Shown here in pieces: positions 31,481 to 40,950 of a DNA stretch of 64,000 bases (positions within the stretch are counted from its first letter, which is position 1; each line of letters starts with the position of its first letter). This stretch comes from Diplonema papillatum (Eukaryota; Euglenozoa; Diplonemea; Diplonemida; Diplonemidae), in the NCBI GenBank assembly GCA_030068145.1, contig JAPJBO010000047.1:1-64000 (forward strand), in the 5' to 3' direction. The notes below the pieces were generated by a model. That model was not told the origin of the DNA. It ran no database searches and saw only the letters and a program-made list of their open reading frames with translations. The translations under genes were made by a program, and so were the position numbers.

Positions 31481-31950
31481 CGGAAGTGAACGTCTCCTGC
31501 CCCATCTCTCCCACCCTTCTTCCAAACCCTCTCTGCCTTTTCCAAAACCCTTTTCTCTAGTCCCTCTTGCCTCTTCCTCGGTTCCTTCTTTCTCCACTCT
31601 GCGCTGGCACGTCTTTGCCGCCTCGGTGAGGGGATTGGGCAGCCAGCGCAGAAAGAGTTCGCCCTTCCCCAGCAAAACCAAATAACACAGAATGTGGGGG
31701 GGGGGAAAGGAAGGAAAAGGAAAGTGCAGATACCACAAAGAGAAAAGCCAAAAAAATAAAAAAAAATAAATCCAGATTTTGCCTTTTCTTCTTCGTTTGC
31801 TTTTAATAGGCGCTGGGCTCCATAACAGGGCCTCCTGTGCAGGGACAACGGGTAAAGCGACATTCTACTCGCCGATGAAGCGGAATGTTGTTGTTTAATT
31901 AACCAGTTTGATTCCTCTTGTTCGTATCCGTTCCAAGCTGACACTTCATT

Positions 31951-32266
31951 GCGGAGGATACGTCAACGAAGGTGAAGGTGGCCGCCAGCCCGCACGGGTG
32001 GGGCACCGGAGTGACTGCCGTAGATAAGGTGGAAGCCGAGGCTCACACACACATACACACAACCACACGTACTGCCAATACGATGTGCACTCTAGTACGA
32101 TACCCTTGGAGGAACCTTTGCAACAATGGTTACCAGGAGACTTTAAAAACCCCGGATCTCTAAGCGAAGTTACCCTCTAATTGCACGCCTATTCATAGGT
32201 TTAGGACAGGGGGGGTGTGGGGCATCCTGCGCCCTGTTTTCTGGGTGGCAGAATGAGCCGTCGTGA
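31951..32266 (+). pseudogene. Tandem duplicate of SET-gene start and promoter, copy 1
   Basis: GCGGAGGATACGTCAACGA through GTGGAAGCCGAGG copies the beginning of the SET-gene coding region (residues about 18-48), then jumps directly to the gene's 5' flank (ACACAACCACACGTACTGCC to CTGGGTGGCAGAATGAGC). The coding part is cut off after GTGGAAGCCG, so it cannot make the protein. Confidence 0.85.
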
Positions 32267-32572
32267 AACGCGGAGGATATGTCAACGAGAAGGTGGAGGT
32301 GGCCGCCAGCCCGCACGGGTGGGGCACCAGAGTGACTGCCGTAAATAAGGTGGAAGCCGAGGCTCACACACACACACACACAACCACACGTACTGCCAAT
32401 ACGATATGCACTCTAGTACGATACCCTTGGAGGAACCTTTGCAACAATGGTTACCAGGAGACTTTAAAACCCCGGATCTCTAAGCGAAGTTACACTCTAA
32501 TTGCACGCCTATTCATAGGTTTTGGACAGGGGGGGTGCGGGGCATCCTGCGCCCTGTTTTCTGGGTGGCAGA
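32267..32572 (+). pseudogene. Tandem duplicate of SET-gene start and promoter, copy 2 (the flank is the working gene's own)
   Basis: Second exon fragment 316 bp after the first. Before it, at the copied ATG near 32251, about 39 bp of the coding start (SPVVAAQLVELV part) are missing, so the copied start codon is out of frame. The following flank (32362-32572) is the immediate 5' region of the intact gene and presumably holds its promoter; it includes a short CA run and the AGCGAAGTTACACTC word. Confidence 0.85.
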
Positions 32573-35116
32573 ATGAGCTGTTCGCCGGTTGTGGCGGCGC
32601 AGCTCGTGGAGCTGGTCGTGAAACGCGGAGGATACGTCAACGAGAAGGTGAAGGTGGCCGCCAGCCCGCACGGGTGGGGCACCGGAGTGACTGCCGTAGA
32701 CAGGGTGGAAGCCGGGGAAACGCTGGTGACCTTGCCCCGCAACTCTGTCATCACCCCTCAGCGATGCAAGGATGACCCAGACGTCGGGAAGGCTCTGCAG
32801 CTCGCGGAGCTTAACGACGCAGTGACCATCCACATGTACCTGGCATGGAACAAGGCGAGGTGCGTCGCGAACAAGCCTGATGTCCCTTGGGGAGCGTACG
32901 TGGACTCGCTGCCCGACGAACCGAAAATCCCGATTTTTTTCTCGGAGCCCGAAATCCGGCTCCTCTCGCCTTCTACCGCGTTCGACCGCCTGGGGTGGGC
33001 CATCGAAGAGCTCTCCGCCGAGTACCACGCGCTGCGGCATTCGAGCCACCTGGCCAACACGTCGCTGTCCGAGGTCACGTTCCAGCACTACCGCTGGGCA
33101 GTGGCCACGTGTTTGTCGAGGATGTACTACATCGCGGGGACGCCGTGCATCCTCCCCGTCGGCGACGCATTTAACCACTCCGCAGCGCGCGGCTCGCAGT
33201 GGCAGCACGACGAAGGGACGAACGGGTACGTCCTGCACGCGAACTCCTCCGCGGAGCGGGGGGACGAGCTGTTCGTATCGTACGGGCCGGGGGGTCCGCA
33301 GGCGTACTTCTTCCATTACGGGTTCGTTGAAGTGCCGCGCGCCATGCTCGGGAACGTCGGCGCCGCCGCCGGAACGGCTACCGCAAAGCCCGGCGCGGAC
33401 GAAGACGGGTCCTCCGACGACGATGAGGACGAAGCGCCCCGGATACACACTTCGGAGATCCAGCGGATCGTACACGAAGTTACCGGGGTTCCCGTAAAAG
33501 ACCTCCCCCCCGCCCCCGTGCGTGGGGCTGGCGCGAAAGCACCCGAGGAGGGTGGGGACGGCGACGATTCGGACGAAGCCGCGATCAGCCGCATCATCCA
33601 AGAAGAAGAAGAAGAATCAGCCGCGGCGTCCGAGAAGTCCCTCAACGGGCCCGCTCCCGCGCACGGAGCACCCGAGCGGGGAGATGGCGGCAAGTCGGAC
33701 GGGACGTCCGCGTACGACGGCGCCGACAAGCCGCATGCTCTTCCCCCGAGACAGCCGAGCGAAGGGCCCGCCGCCGGCGGCGGAAGGCGCAGGCCACCGC
33801 CCAGCGTCGCGATGCCGACCGGCGACAATCGAGCGGAGGATCGGCCGGACGGTGCCGGCCGCGGGAAACAGCCGGAGTTGAGCGTCGAGGCGGGCGGCGG
33901 AGGCGAACGTTCGCCGCCGACAGGCGGCGATGGCGCGCAGCAGCCGAACGGGGCCGAAACGGCTGCAGGCAAGGTGGCCGGCCGCCGCATGCAGCAACCG
34001 AAGTTCAGCGTCGAGGTCGGCGAAGGCGCCGCCGCCGATGAAGACGAACATTCGCCGCCGACAAATCACGCGAAGCAGCCGAACGGGGCCGAAACGGCTG
34101 CGCGCGGCCGCCGCGGGAAGCAGCCGAAGTTCAGCGTCGAGGTCGGCGAAGGCGCCGCCGCCGATGAAGACGAACATTCGCCGCCGACAGGCGAAAATCA
34201 CGCGAAGCAGCCGAACGGGGCCGAAACGGCTGCGCGCGGCCGCCGCGGGAAGCAGCCGAAGTTCAGCGTCGAGGTCGGCGAAGGCGCCGCCGCCGAAGAC
34301 GACGAACCGGCGGCGGTTTCGTCGCCGACGGGTGCGCAGAGCCGGAGCATCCGGCTCATGAAGCAGCAGCTGGCCGGCCGCCGGCGCCGCGCCATCCGCT
34401 CGCACGGCGACGGAGTTCCCTGGTGGCTCGGCACCCTCCTCGACGCCGGTGCCGCCTGCTCTTCAGTCATCGAAAGCGAGGAAGACGTGCACCTGCTCTT
34501 GCGGGACTGCCTTCCTCCCGAGCAGCCAGCGGGAGACAGCGGAGAAGCGCCCGCGTGGGAGGTCGAAATCCCGGCCGAATTCGCAGCAGATCTGAAGGTC
34601 AACGTCCCGCGCACGACAGCCGTGCTCCACCACCTGGTCGAGACGGCAGGGCTCGATATCGACGTCAACCGCTGGGCCCTGTTTTTCGGGCCGCGGCAGG
34701 AGACGGTGCTGCTCGACGCGCCTTCGCTGTGCGCCATCCGGCTGGTGTACGCGGTGGACCAGGAGCACGCGTCGTGGTTCCACGCCGTCGGCAACAAGCC
34801 GATCGGTCCCCGCTCCGAAGTGGCCGCCGCGGCCGCGCTGTGCGGCGCGCTGAAGGAGAGGCTGTCAGCCCTTGCCCGCAACCTATCGCGCGTCGTGCAG
34901 CTCATCGGCGCGGTGCCGACCACCGACGCCGCCGGCACGCCGTCGGGCTGGAAGCTCACAGGGACCCGCCCCGCCAACTTCGACAACCTGTCGCAGATCG
35001 GCGGCATCCTCACGCACGAAACCGTACTGGCGCAGCGGCTGCTCGAAGAGTGCGCCATGGTGCCCCTCAAATACCTCCGGGTCACCACGGGCAAGCCGTT
35101 CGTTCGCTGGAAGTAG
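32573..35116 (+). CDS. SET-domain methyltransferase (Rubisco LSMT/SETD3-6 type), long insert
   Basis: 847 residues from ATG 32573; the frame is open upstream only to a TTG, and homologous copies of the ATG lie in the duplicates. N-terminal SET core: SPHGWGTGVTAV with GETLVTLPRNSVIT (about 32-60), an inserted helical iSET region (about 70-190), DAFNHS with the conserved NHS (about 201-203) and DELFVSYGPGG containing the catalytic tyrosine (about 237). Residues about 275-620 are acidic, Gly/Pro/Ala-rich and disordered, with four imperfect copies of a 40-residue unit (QPKFSVEVGEGAAADEDEHS, then PNGAETAARGRR). A folded C-terminal domain (PWWLGTLLDAGAACS to VTTGKPFVRWK) may be the substrate-binding part. 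It probably uses S-adenosylmethionine to methylate a protein side chain; target unknown. No intron visible. Confidence 0.85.
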   Translation: MSCSPVVAAQLVELVVKRGGYVNEKVKVAASPHGWGTGVTAVDRVEAGETLVTLPRNSVITPQRCKDDPDVGKALQLAELNDAVTIHMYLAWNKARCVANKPDVPWGAYVDSLPDEPKIPIFFSEPEIRLLSPSTAFDRLGWAIEELSAEYHALRHSSHLANTSLSEVTFQHYRWAVATCLSRMYYIAGTPCILPVGDAFNHSAARGSQWQHDEGTNGYVLHANSSAERGDELFVSYGPGGPQAYFFHYGFVEVPRAMLGNVGAAAGTATAKPGADEDGSSDDDEDEAPRIHTSEIQRIVHEVTGVPVKDLPPAPVRGAGAKAPEEGGDGDDSDEAAISRIIQEEEEESAAASEKSLNGPAPAHGAPERGDGGKSDGTSAYDGADKPHALPPRQPSEGPAAGGGRRRPPPSVAMPTGDNRAEDRPDGAGRGKQPELSVEAGGGGERSPPTGGDGAQQPNGAETAAGKVAGRRMQQPKFSVEVGEGAAADEDEHSPPTNHAKQPNGAETAARGRRGKQPKFSVEVGEGAAADEDEHSPPTGENHAKQPNGAETAARGRRGKQPKFSVEVGEGAAAEDDEPAAVSSPTGAQSRSIRLMKQQLAGRRRRAIRSHGDGVPWWLGTLLDAGAACSSVIESEEDVHLLLRDCLPPEQPAGDSGEAPAWEVEIPAEFAADLKVNVPRTTAVLHHLVETAGLDIDVNRWALFFGPRQETVLLDAPSLCAIRLVYAVDQEHASWFHAVGNKPIGPRSEVAAAAALCGALKERLSALARNLSRVVQLIGAVPTTDAAGTPSGWKLTGTRPANFDNLSQIGGILTHETVLAQRLLEECAMVPLKYLRVTTGKPFVRWK
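33860..34310 (+). repeat. In-frame coding minisatellite, about 120-bp units
   Basis: AAGTTCAGCGTCGAGGTCGG and CCGAACGGGGCCGAAACGG recur in three near-identical and one diverged unit inside the SET gene. Length changes are multiples of three, so the frame is kept. Confidence 0.85.
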
Positions 35117-35185
35117 CCCCTTCTGTCGAGGATCTGCACCGCAGAAAAAAGAAACGATGGCGCCGGCTCAACAACCTTTTCGGAG

Positions 35186-35272
35186 ACGGAGTAAGTATCT
35201 TCGCGCACGAAACCACTACGTAGGCATGGTGGCTGCTCGCTGAGCGCCGACGGTACCTCTCAAATGCCGTCA
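35186..35272. repeat. Inverted dispersed repeat R9, copy 1
   Basis: CTTCGCGCACGAAACCACT, CATGGTGGCTGCTCGCTGAG and GACGGTACCTCTCAAAT recur as reverse complement at 57.89-57.96 kb. It begins 70 bp after the SET stop codon. Confidence 0.65.
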
Positions 35273-35503
35273 GGTTACTGATGCGCCAGGCAAATCGGTT
35301 GTTCGATGGAAGTTGAAAAGTCACCGCTGTCTAGGTCTTTGTGCAAGCAAAACGACAGCCTCCGACCGCACATCAGCGTCCGCCGCAACCGGCTGAGAAA
35401 TGCGCCGATGGCCGTGGACCAAAAATGGGTCCAATGCTTGCCCTGATACACCAGCACCAACACCGACACCGTGGCCTACCAGGCACCCAGCGGGATGACC
35501 GTG

Positions 35504-36092
35504 CTTTGCCACTCTGTTTCCGCGCTTTTTGCTGCATGTAGGCGTTTGTTGATGCTGATCTGCATCTGCCGGCTGTGAAACAGCCAACAACTGACGTGGA
35601 GCAAATCTGCTCTTGCTACCCATTCCGCACGTGTAGCGCTGAAGTGCGCCTTCGAGGCCCAGCGGAGTAACACCGTACCGGTGGCCTTTAAGGAAGAAGG
35701 AAGAAAATGAACCAAAGCTCGCGCCAAGCCGCGAGCTCTAGCCCAAAAACTGCGTGCCACCTCTGAGGGTCAATCTTTTCGGTTTCATTTTTCGCGGCTG
35801 GAAGCACCCCCCGACAGGGTGTAAACCATTTTACTCAAGAAGGTACACCAGCCAAAGACGCGGCGCACGCCACCCGCAAAGACGCATCGCGAGTCTTTGT
35901 TCCCTAGCTCGATTCAGTGATCACCAACCGCCATGCTTTGACACTCTGTTTCCGCGCTTTTTGCTGCATGTGGGCGTTCGTTGAGGCTGATCTGCATCTG
36001 CCGGCTGTGAAACAGCCAACCTGACGAGAGGAGCGAATCTGCTCTTGCCATCCACTCCGCGTGTGTAGCGCTGAAGTGCGCCTTCGAGTGTT
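35504..36092 (-). repeat. 157-bp direct repeat pair with shared minus-strand frame
   Basis: Units at about 35504-35660 and 35934-36092, from ACTCTGTTTCCGCGCTTTTT to GCTGAAGTGCGCCTTCGAG. Both keep a minus frame reading KAHFSAT.AEW.ARAD, WLFHSRQMQIS, then HAAKSAETE. The intervening part is unrelated. This could be a duplicated exon or repeat-borne protein piece. No domain recognised. Confidence 0.5.
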
Positions 36093-36303
36093 TTCGAGGG
36101 TTTTGCAAAAGCTGGGGACGCGGAGGGAGTTTCCCCGACCTTTAGCCATTGTGTTGCTGGCGAGATTGGCCATCCCTGCCTGTCTACTACCGCCACACAC
36201 TGGAGATTGTTCCGAATGCGGACACAAGCCAAACCCACGCAAATCCACACGGACAGCATCCATTTCCACCGGATGTCACTCAGACCGAAGAAACTACGCA
36301 TGA

Positions 36304-36590
36304 CTTTTACATAAGCGCCAGCTTGGAAGGAAATGCTCGACGATGTTGCCAGACAAAGAACCGAAGGGATCCCAAGTACCGAACCGCGTGTTGAACGGAC
36401 GTGAGGTCATGCAGGTCTACCCCTACACGACTACTCACTCAAACATAACAGGTCAAAGTCCTGAGTGAGAAAACAACACGCGGTGGTGTAAGCGAAGAAC
36501 AAATCAAATTGTGTTTGTATTGCATCTCCCCCTCTACCTCTCTATTTCCTCCGTCAAAGCAGCTGCGTCGAGTATTTTCATCGTGAATCA
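36304..36590. repeat. R1, copy 3
   Basis: From TTTTACATAAGCGCCAGCTT to CAAAGCAGCTGCGTCGAGTA with a few small deletions. Confidence 0.75.
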
Positions 36591-37066
36591 GATATCAAAA
36601 AACAACACCCCTCCCCGATAACCTTTCCAATTCCCTCAAGCTAAACCACTATACAACCTACCCCCCCCCCCCCCCCAGATAACAGGGCAAAGAAGGCGTG
36701 TGGATCCATACACACCCCCCACCTTAACACACGCACACACCACACTCTTGTGGTGCCAACCGCGAAAGAACAGTAAGCTAACACCATAGAGCGGACCTTG
36801 TCGGAAAGCCGTAGAGCCCTTGTCTCCCCCCTTCCAGAGAACACACGAACAGCCCTTCCCCTGCGCGTGGTCAAGAATATCCAAACCGCGAAATCTGCGC
36901 TTAAAGGAGCTAGCCAACTAGCGCCCTTTTTCTCAGAAGCAGGGTGGGGTGGGCACATCGGTTCGTGACCACAAAGCGGAAAAGGAGAAAACAGAAAGAA
37001 AGGTTTTAGAAAGTACTTGCCCACCAGCATCGAGAGTGGTAGAGCTCGTTTGAAAAGACCCTCTTT

Positions 37067-37121
<55 letters not shown>

Positions 37122-37600
37122 CTTTTTTTTTTTGGGTTCGTGTTGTTATTTTCATCCGGTCAACTTTAGTCAGCGTCTTTTGTCTATCTCACCTGACGCA
37201 ACTGCTTTCCTTACATACACACACACGAAGACATTTCAGCGGGAAACGAACTGAGTCGTACCTAGAGCGAGCCGTAGAAAAAAGAAAAGAGAATCAAAGG
37301 AACCCATCCCCTCCCCTCTCGTCGAGTCTAGCAAGAAAGGACGAGCTGCATTGACCTAAAGACAAACACCGGTGCACCCGTGCCGAGAGTCTTCTCTCTC
37401 ACGCACACGAAGAGCAGAACAAGAGCTTCGTCTCTCTTCAGAGAGAAAGAGTGAGAAAGAGACACAAGAAAAGAAAGCCAAAAAAAAAAAAAAAAAAAAC
37501 AAGAAAAAAAAGGTCGAAAGACACCAGCAACAAAAGCGGAAAGAAGCCCGGAAAAAAAGAAAAGAAGGCGACGGACACACACGCACACACGCAAGAAAAA
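36591..37600. other. Intergenic, probable 5' region of the TTD14-like gene
   Basis: Contains a poly-C run near 36661, a (CT)n run at 37069-37115, and A-rich sequence at 37430-37600 just before the ATG. No other gene is recognised; promoter elements cannot be assigned. Confidence 0.5.
37069..37115. repeat. (CT)n microsatellite
   Basis: About 23 uninterrupted CT units followed by T-rich sequence. Confidence 0.95.
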
Positions 37601-37607
37601 AAGGCAG

Positions 37608-38441
37608 ATGTCCTCTTTGCGAGACAACGTGTTGCGTGCCGGCCGTTTCGACGTGCTCGAGGCGGGCAAGGGGCACCTGGACGGGGCCTCGTGTGTGAAG
37701 GAGGGTGGGCATAACAGCTTCCGGGTATCGATCGCGCCTCCGACGAAGCACACCGCCGCGACGATCGAGCGAGAGACCCAGGCGCAGCGGCGGGTCGACG
37801 CGGTGTTGTCCCAGGCACCGGCTCCGCACCACCCCCGGGAGAGTGCGGTGCTCAAGCGGATTGTCATCACGGGCGGACCATGTGGGGGGAAGACGACAGC
37901 GCTGCCCATCATCGCCAACCGGCTGCGGAGCAACGGGTGGCAGGTGTTCACCGTTCCCGAGAACGCGACCATCTTCAGCAACGCGGGCGCCGGCTTCCCG
38001 GTTCACTCGCACAAGGAGCACCAACTCGCGTGGGAAACGTCGCGCATGATCTGCCAGATGCAGATGGAAGACTGCTTCGCAGCCATCGCGCAGGCTTCCG
38101 GCAAGCCGACGATCATCCTGTGCGACCGCGGCGTCATCGACGCCCGTGCATACATGGACGCCGAGACGTGGGAAAAACTCTTGCGGCACATGGGCTGGCG
38201 TGAAACCGAGCTTCGCGACCGACGGTACGACATGATCCTGCACATGGTCACGACCGCCGTCGGCGCCAGGCAGCACTACGTCAACACGGTCTACCGACAC
38301 GAAACCCCCGACCAAGCTGCCGAGTTGGACGACAAAGTCAAAGACGCTTGGATTGGCCACAGCTCGCGATGTATCTTCGACAACTCCACAGGCTTCGAGG
38401 ACAAGGTTAACAAGCTTGTCCGGTTCATCGCTCGCGCATGA
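37608..38441 (+). CDS. TTD14-like P-loop NTPase (AAA_28 type)
   Basis: 277 residues, ATG at 37608. After a variable N-terminus (about 1-82) comes a P-loop, ITGGPCGGKTTALP (about 87-100), then PENATIFSNAGAGFP, a DTS-like helix, IILCDRGVIDARAYMD (Walker-B-like aspartate about 173), YDMILHMVTTAVGA (about 207-220) and the C-terminal RHETPDQAAELDD, WIGHS and IFDNSTGFEDKVNKLVRFI. This order matches the nucleotide-binding domain of TTD14-like proteins; in Drosophila that protein binds GTP and phosphoinositide and acts in membrane-protein trafficking. The CYTH-like C-terminal domain of full TTD14 is absent here, so the gene is either single-domain or shortened. No clear splice donor near the stop. 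Confidence 0.82.
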   Translation: MSSLRDNVLRAGRFDVLEAGKGHLDGASCVKEGGHNSFRVSIAPPTKHTAATIERETQAQRRVDAVLSQAPAPHHPRESAVLKRIVITGGPCGGKTTALPIIANRLRSNGWQVFTVPENATIFSNAGAGFPVHSHKEHQLAWETSRMICQMQMEDCFAAIAQASGKPTIILCDRGVIDARAYMDAETWEKLLRHMGWRETELRDRRYDMILHMVTTAVGARQHYVNTVYRHETPDQAAELDDKVKDAWIGHSSRCIFDNSTGFEDKVNKLVRFIARA

Positions 38442-38520
38442 AAGCAATGCACACTCGTCGAGCGGAATGCGCATGTTCCGGAAGTTCCTTAGACTCGGCG
38501 ACCTGGGTATCATCGTTCCC

Positions 38521-38915
38521 TGCACCGAGTGAGTGAAAGCCTGCCGTGTTTTGCCATCGCAAACCGACGATCATCCTTTGCAACCGCGGCGTCATCGCCC
38601 AGGCGCCGGCCCCGCACCACCCCCGGGAGAGTGCGGTGCTGAAGCGGGCTGTCATCACGGAAAGCGACAGCGCTGCCCATCATCGCCAACCGGCTGCGCA
38701 GCAACGGGTGGCAGGTGTTCCCTGCACCGAGTGAGTGAAAGACTGCATTGTTGCCATCGCAAGCCAAGGATCATCCTGTAGACTACGGTGTCATCGACGC
38801 CAGCGCGTACACGATACGGAGACGTGGGATAAACTCTTGTGGCCCGTGGACTGGCGCGAGGCAGAACTCCGTGACAGAGGGTACGACATGATCCTGCACA
38901 TGGTCACTTCAATAG
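38521..38915 (+). pseudogene. Scrambled fragments of the TTD14-like gene
   Basis: Three pieces copied from the gene just upstream lie in altered order: the CCGACGATCATCCT...GCGGCGTCATCG piece (gene 38106-38139), then CAGGCGCCGGCCCCGCACCA to GGGTGGCAGGTGTTC (gene 37813-37947), then the GATCATCCTGT...CATGATCCTGCACATGGTCA piece (gene 38110-38251). In the middle piece the bases coding most of the P-loop (GCGGACCATGTGGGGGG) are missing. CCTGCACCGAGTGAGTGAAA borders pieces twice (38519 and 38720). Not translatable. Confidence 0.85.
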
Positions 38916-38919
38916 CTCA

Positions 38920-39040
38920 AGCGCACGATTCCCGTCAGATTCTTCCCCTGGGAGGGAACGTTGCGGCGGGCAGGCGGTGCAAGGGGCACTTTAGGGTCTA
39001 AAGGTGGAAGGCTGGCCTGTAGAATACTTGCAGGCCAGTG
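38920..39040. repeat. Inverted dispersed repeat R7, copy 2
   Basis: Reverse complement of 23424-23560, joined directly to the end of the scrambled pseudogene. Confidence 0.65.
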
Positions 39041-39058
39041 CGGGTGTTGAGCACATAC

Positions 39059-39208
39059 CATGGAGGGTCAAAACCTTGTGTCTTTTTGGAAATGGCCAAA
39101 AAAAATTTTCCGGAAAAAAATTCGGGTTTTTGAATTTTAAACTTTGGAACAAAAAAAAAGTTTTTTTTTTTTCACTCTAAAAACTGCGGTAATTTTTGAG
39201 GAAGTTCA
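39059..39208. mobile_element. MITE M1, copy C (truncated)
   Basis: Starts CATGGAGGGTCAAAACC and follows the M1 sequence to TAATTTTTGAGGAAGTTC, then ends without the right terminal repeat. Confidence 0.75.
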
Positions 39209-39414
39209 CGTGTGGCCCTATTGACGCTCTTTTTGGGCAAAATCCAAGATCCTATTTACGTTTTTTTTGCACTTTTTCCGCCTGCTTTTTGCACCCGTTT
39301 TGTAGCCGGAAGGAATGTCGGACTCTTCGCGCTTTCGCTTTCTTTCTGTCGTCTGTGCTAAGGAGGTTGTACCAGCACAGCCGCTAAGATCATCACCATC
39401 ATCACAATTGGAAG

Positions 39415-39600
39415 TTTGTCAGGCGCAAGTTCCAACAGGAACTACCGTTGTCCTGTCTGCAGACACTCAAGTTCCGCGCTGATGATGGTCCGCCTTATGT
39501 GTCCGTGGCCTAAAGGACCGAAACACGGCGCAGACGGGACCAGTGCGGTGTTGAGCACATATCCATTCCAAGCACGTTCTTGCAATCCCCCGTGCGCCGC
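39415..39600 (+). repeat. R2, copy 4
   Basis: Lacks the first part; continuous from CCGTTGTCCTGTCTGCAGAC to AAGCACGTTCTTGCAATCCC. Confidence 0.7.
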
Positions 39601-39637
39601 TTCTGCAAGTATGTTCCACTTTTAGCCGCTTCCTCCA

Positions 39638-39872
39638 CGGGTACATTCCATGGCTGTTACAACCCGTCAAGCACTCATTGCACAGCCCACTTGTTGTGGA
39701 AGTGACAAATGATTGGCATGCTATGTTGATAGCACGTGACCTGTGACAGCTCAGAGTACTGCGGGATGTGGCGTTTTGTGCTTGCATCGAAGGATATTGT
39801 GACGTTAGCTCTCGTCCCCTGAAACCACGGGTACATTCCATGGCTGTTGCAGCCCGTCAAGCACTCATTGAC
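39638..39872. repeat. Direct repeat pair of about 43 bp
   Basis: CCACGGGTACATTCCATGGC and CCCGTCAAGCACTCATTG occur at about 39638-39683 and 39826-39872. Confidence 0.75.
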
Positions 39873-39950
39873 GATGTTCATCTTTTTCGTGCACGGGAAC
39901 TGGCGTACCGCCAACCGGTTCAACCATCTCTCCCGGAGATATGAGCAATT

Positions 39951-40330
39951 CTAAGCGCAGTTGCCGGCTCGCCGTGCAGTCCACCTATTTTGAATAGTAG
40001 GGACCCGCGCCTCGTGGAGGAATAGGAGCTTCATGCACGACTTTGAGGTTGCGTGGCGCAATCGTAGCCTCCAGGGCGCCGCGCGTTCCTCTCTCGTCTG
40101 GCATTTCCTTCTGCCAATCCCAACAGGTGCTCGCAACGCGAACCGTGCTCTACCTGGAAGTATGCGACCACCGCGATGTTGCTGATCGTTTGAGGTTGGA
40201 GTGCAGAACATCTGTAGCGATGGTCCATAGGTCACTGGGTGACTCATGGGCGACTACCTCTTCGCACACGTCCCGTGGTTCGTGTCACCACGAAGACACA
40301 TGGGGATCACCACGCGGTGTTCTTCAGCAC
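39951..40330 (-). other. Possible decayed transposon coding sequence
   Basis: Minus-strand frames here have no recognisable motif; the word CCATCGCTACAGATGTTC resembles the one in the 46-bp repeat at 52.4 kb (CCATCACTACAGATATTC). Family not identified. Confidence 0.2.
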
Positions 40331-40768
40331 CGGGTGGGGGGAGTTGAACTGTCGGTCCATTTCTGCGTAGTGTCCGCTGGATTTCACACGGGGTTTGCTG
40401 GTGTCGCACTGGACTCGCACCGGATTTTGCGGGTCCGGCTTGTGGAGGTGATTCTGCCTTGTTTTTTTTGCATTCTGCAGCCATTATTTCAGCCTGAACG
40501 AGCATCCAACCTGTTACGTTGGATTGCGTGGTAGGTTTCTGGTTTTGGGTTGCTGGGGGCCCCCCTTTTTCCGGCAAATCAGGGGTCTTTCAGGGTCCGT
40601 TCAGGGTCCTTTACACCGGATTTCACGCTGGATTTGCGGGTGTGGCACTGGATTGGCGGGCTGGATTGACGGGTGTGCCCACACCTGACACTTTGACCGC
40701 GCAGTTGTTTCCCCCGCCCGGTGCTGGAAGACACCGCAGAACTCCCGCTGGGTTGGGAAAGGGGGGCG

Positions 40769-40950
40769 TGAGCCGGTCCGTCCCTATCTCTTGAAACTGC
40801 ATCGAAGTGCCTGCCGCTGTTAATCACAGTGAATTACGGTCCACCACGGTCTATCAGGTCCATCCCTAGTCCCTAGAGCTGCATCGAATTGCCCGGTGCT
40901 GTATTCTTCGGTATATCACGGTTTATCAAGAGGGGATGGACCGGCTCAGG
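40769..40950. repeat. Inverted/direct repeat cluster (GAGCCGGTCC)
   Basis: TGAGCCGGTCCGTCCCT at the start is inverted in GGATGGACCGGCTCA at the end. Inside, CTGCATCGAAGTGCCTGCCG is repeated as CTGCATCGAATTGCCCGG. The same type of word recurs at 62.8 kb. Confidence 0.5.

Noticed and set aside
30822-31944. Two overlapping ORFs of more than 280 codons on opposite strands
   Set aside because: Both begin at non-ATG codons, are proline/serine-rich or low in complexity, and run through a decayed R2 copy; no domain is recognisable.
32513-33601. 362-codon minus-strand ORF opposite the SET gene
   Set aside because: It is the mirror of a GC-rich coding region on the plus strand; the SET motifs settle which strand is real.
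37356-38525. 389-codon minus-strand ORF opposite the TTD14-like gene
   Set aside because: Antisense by-product of GC-rich codons; the plus-strand P-loop and conserved blocks are decisive.
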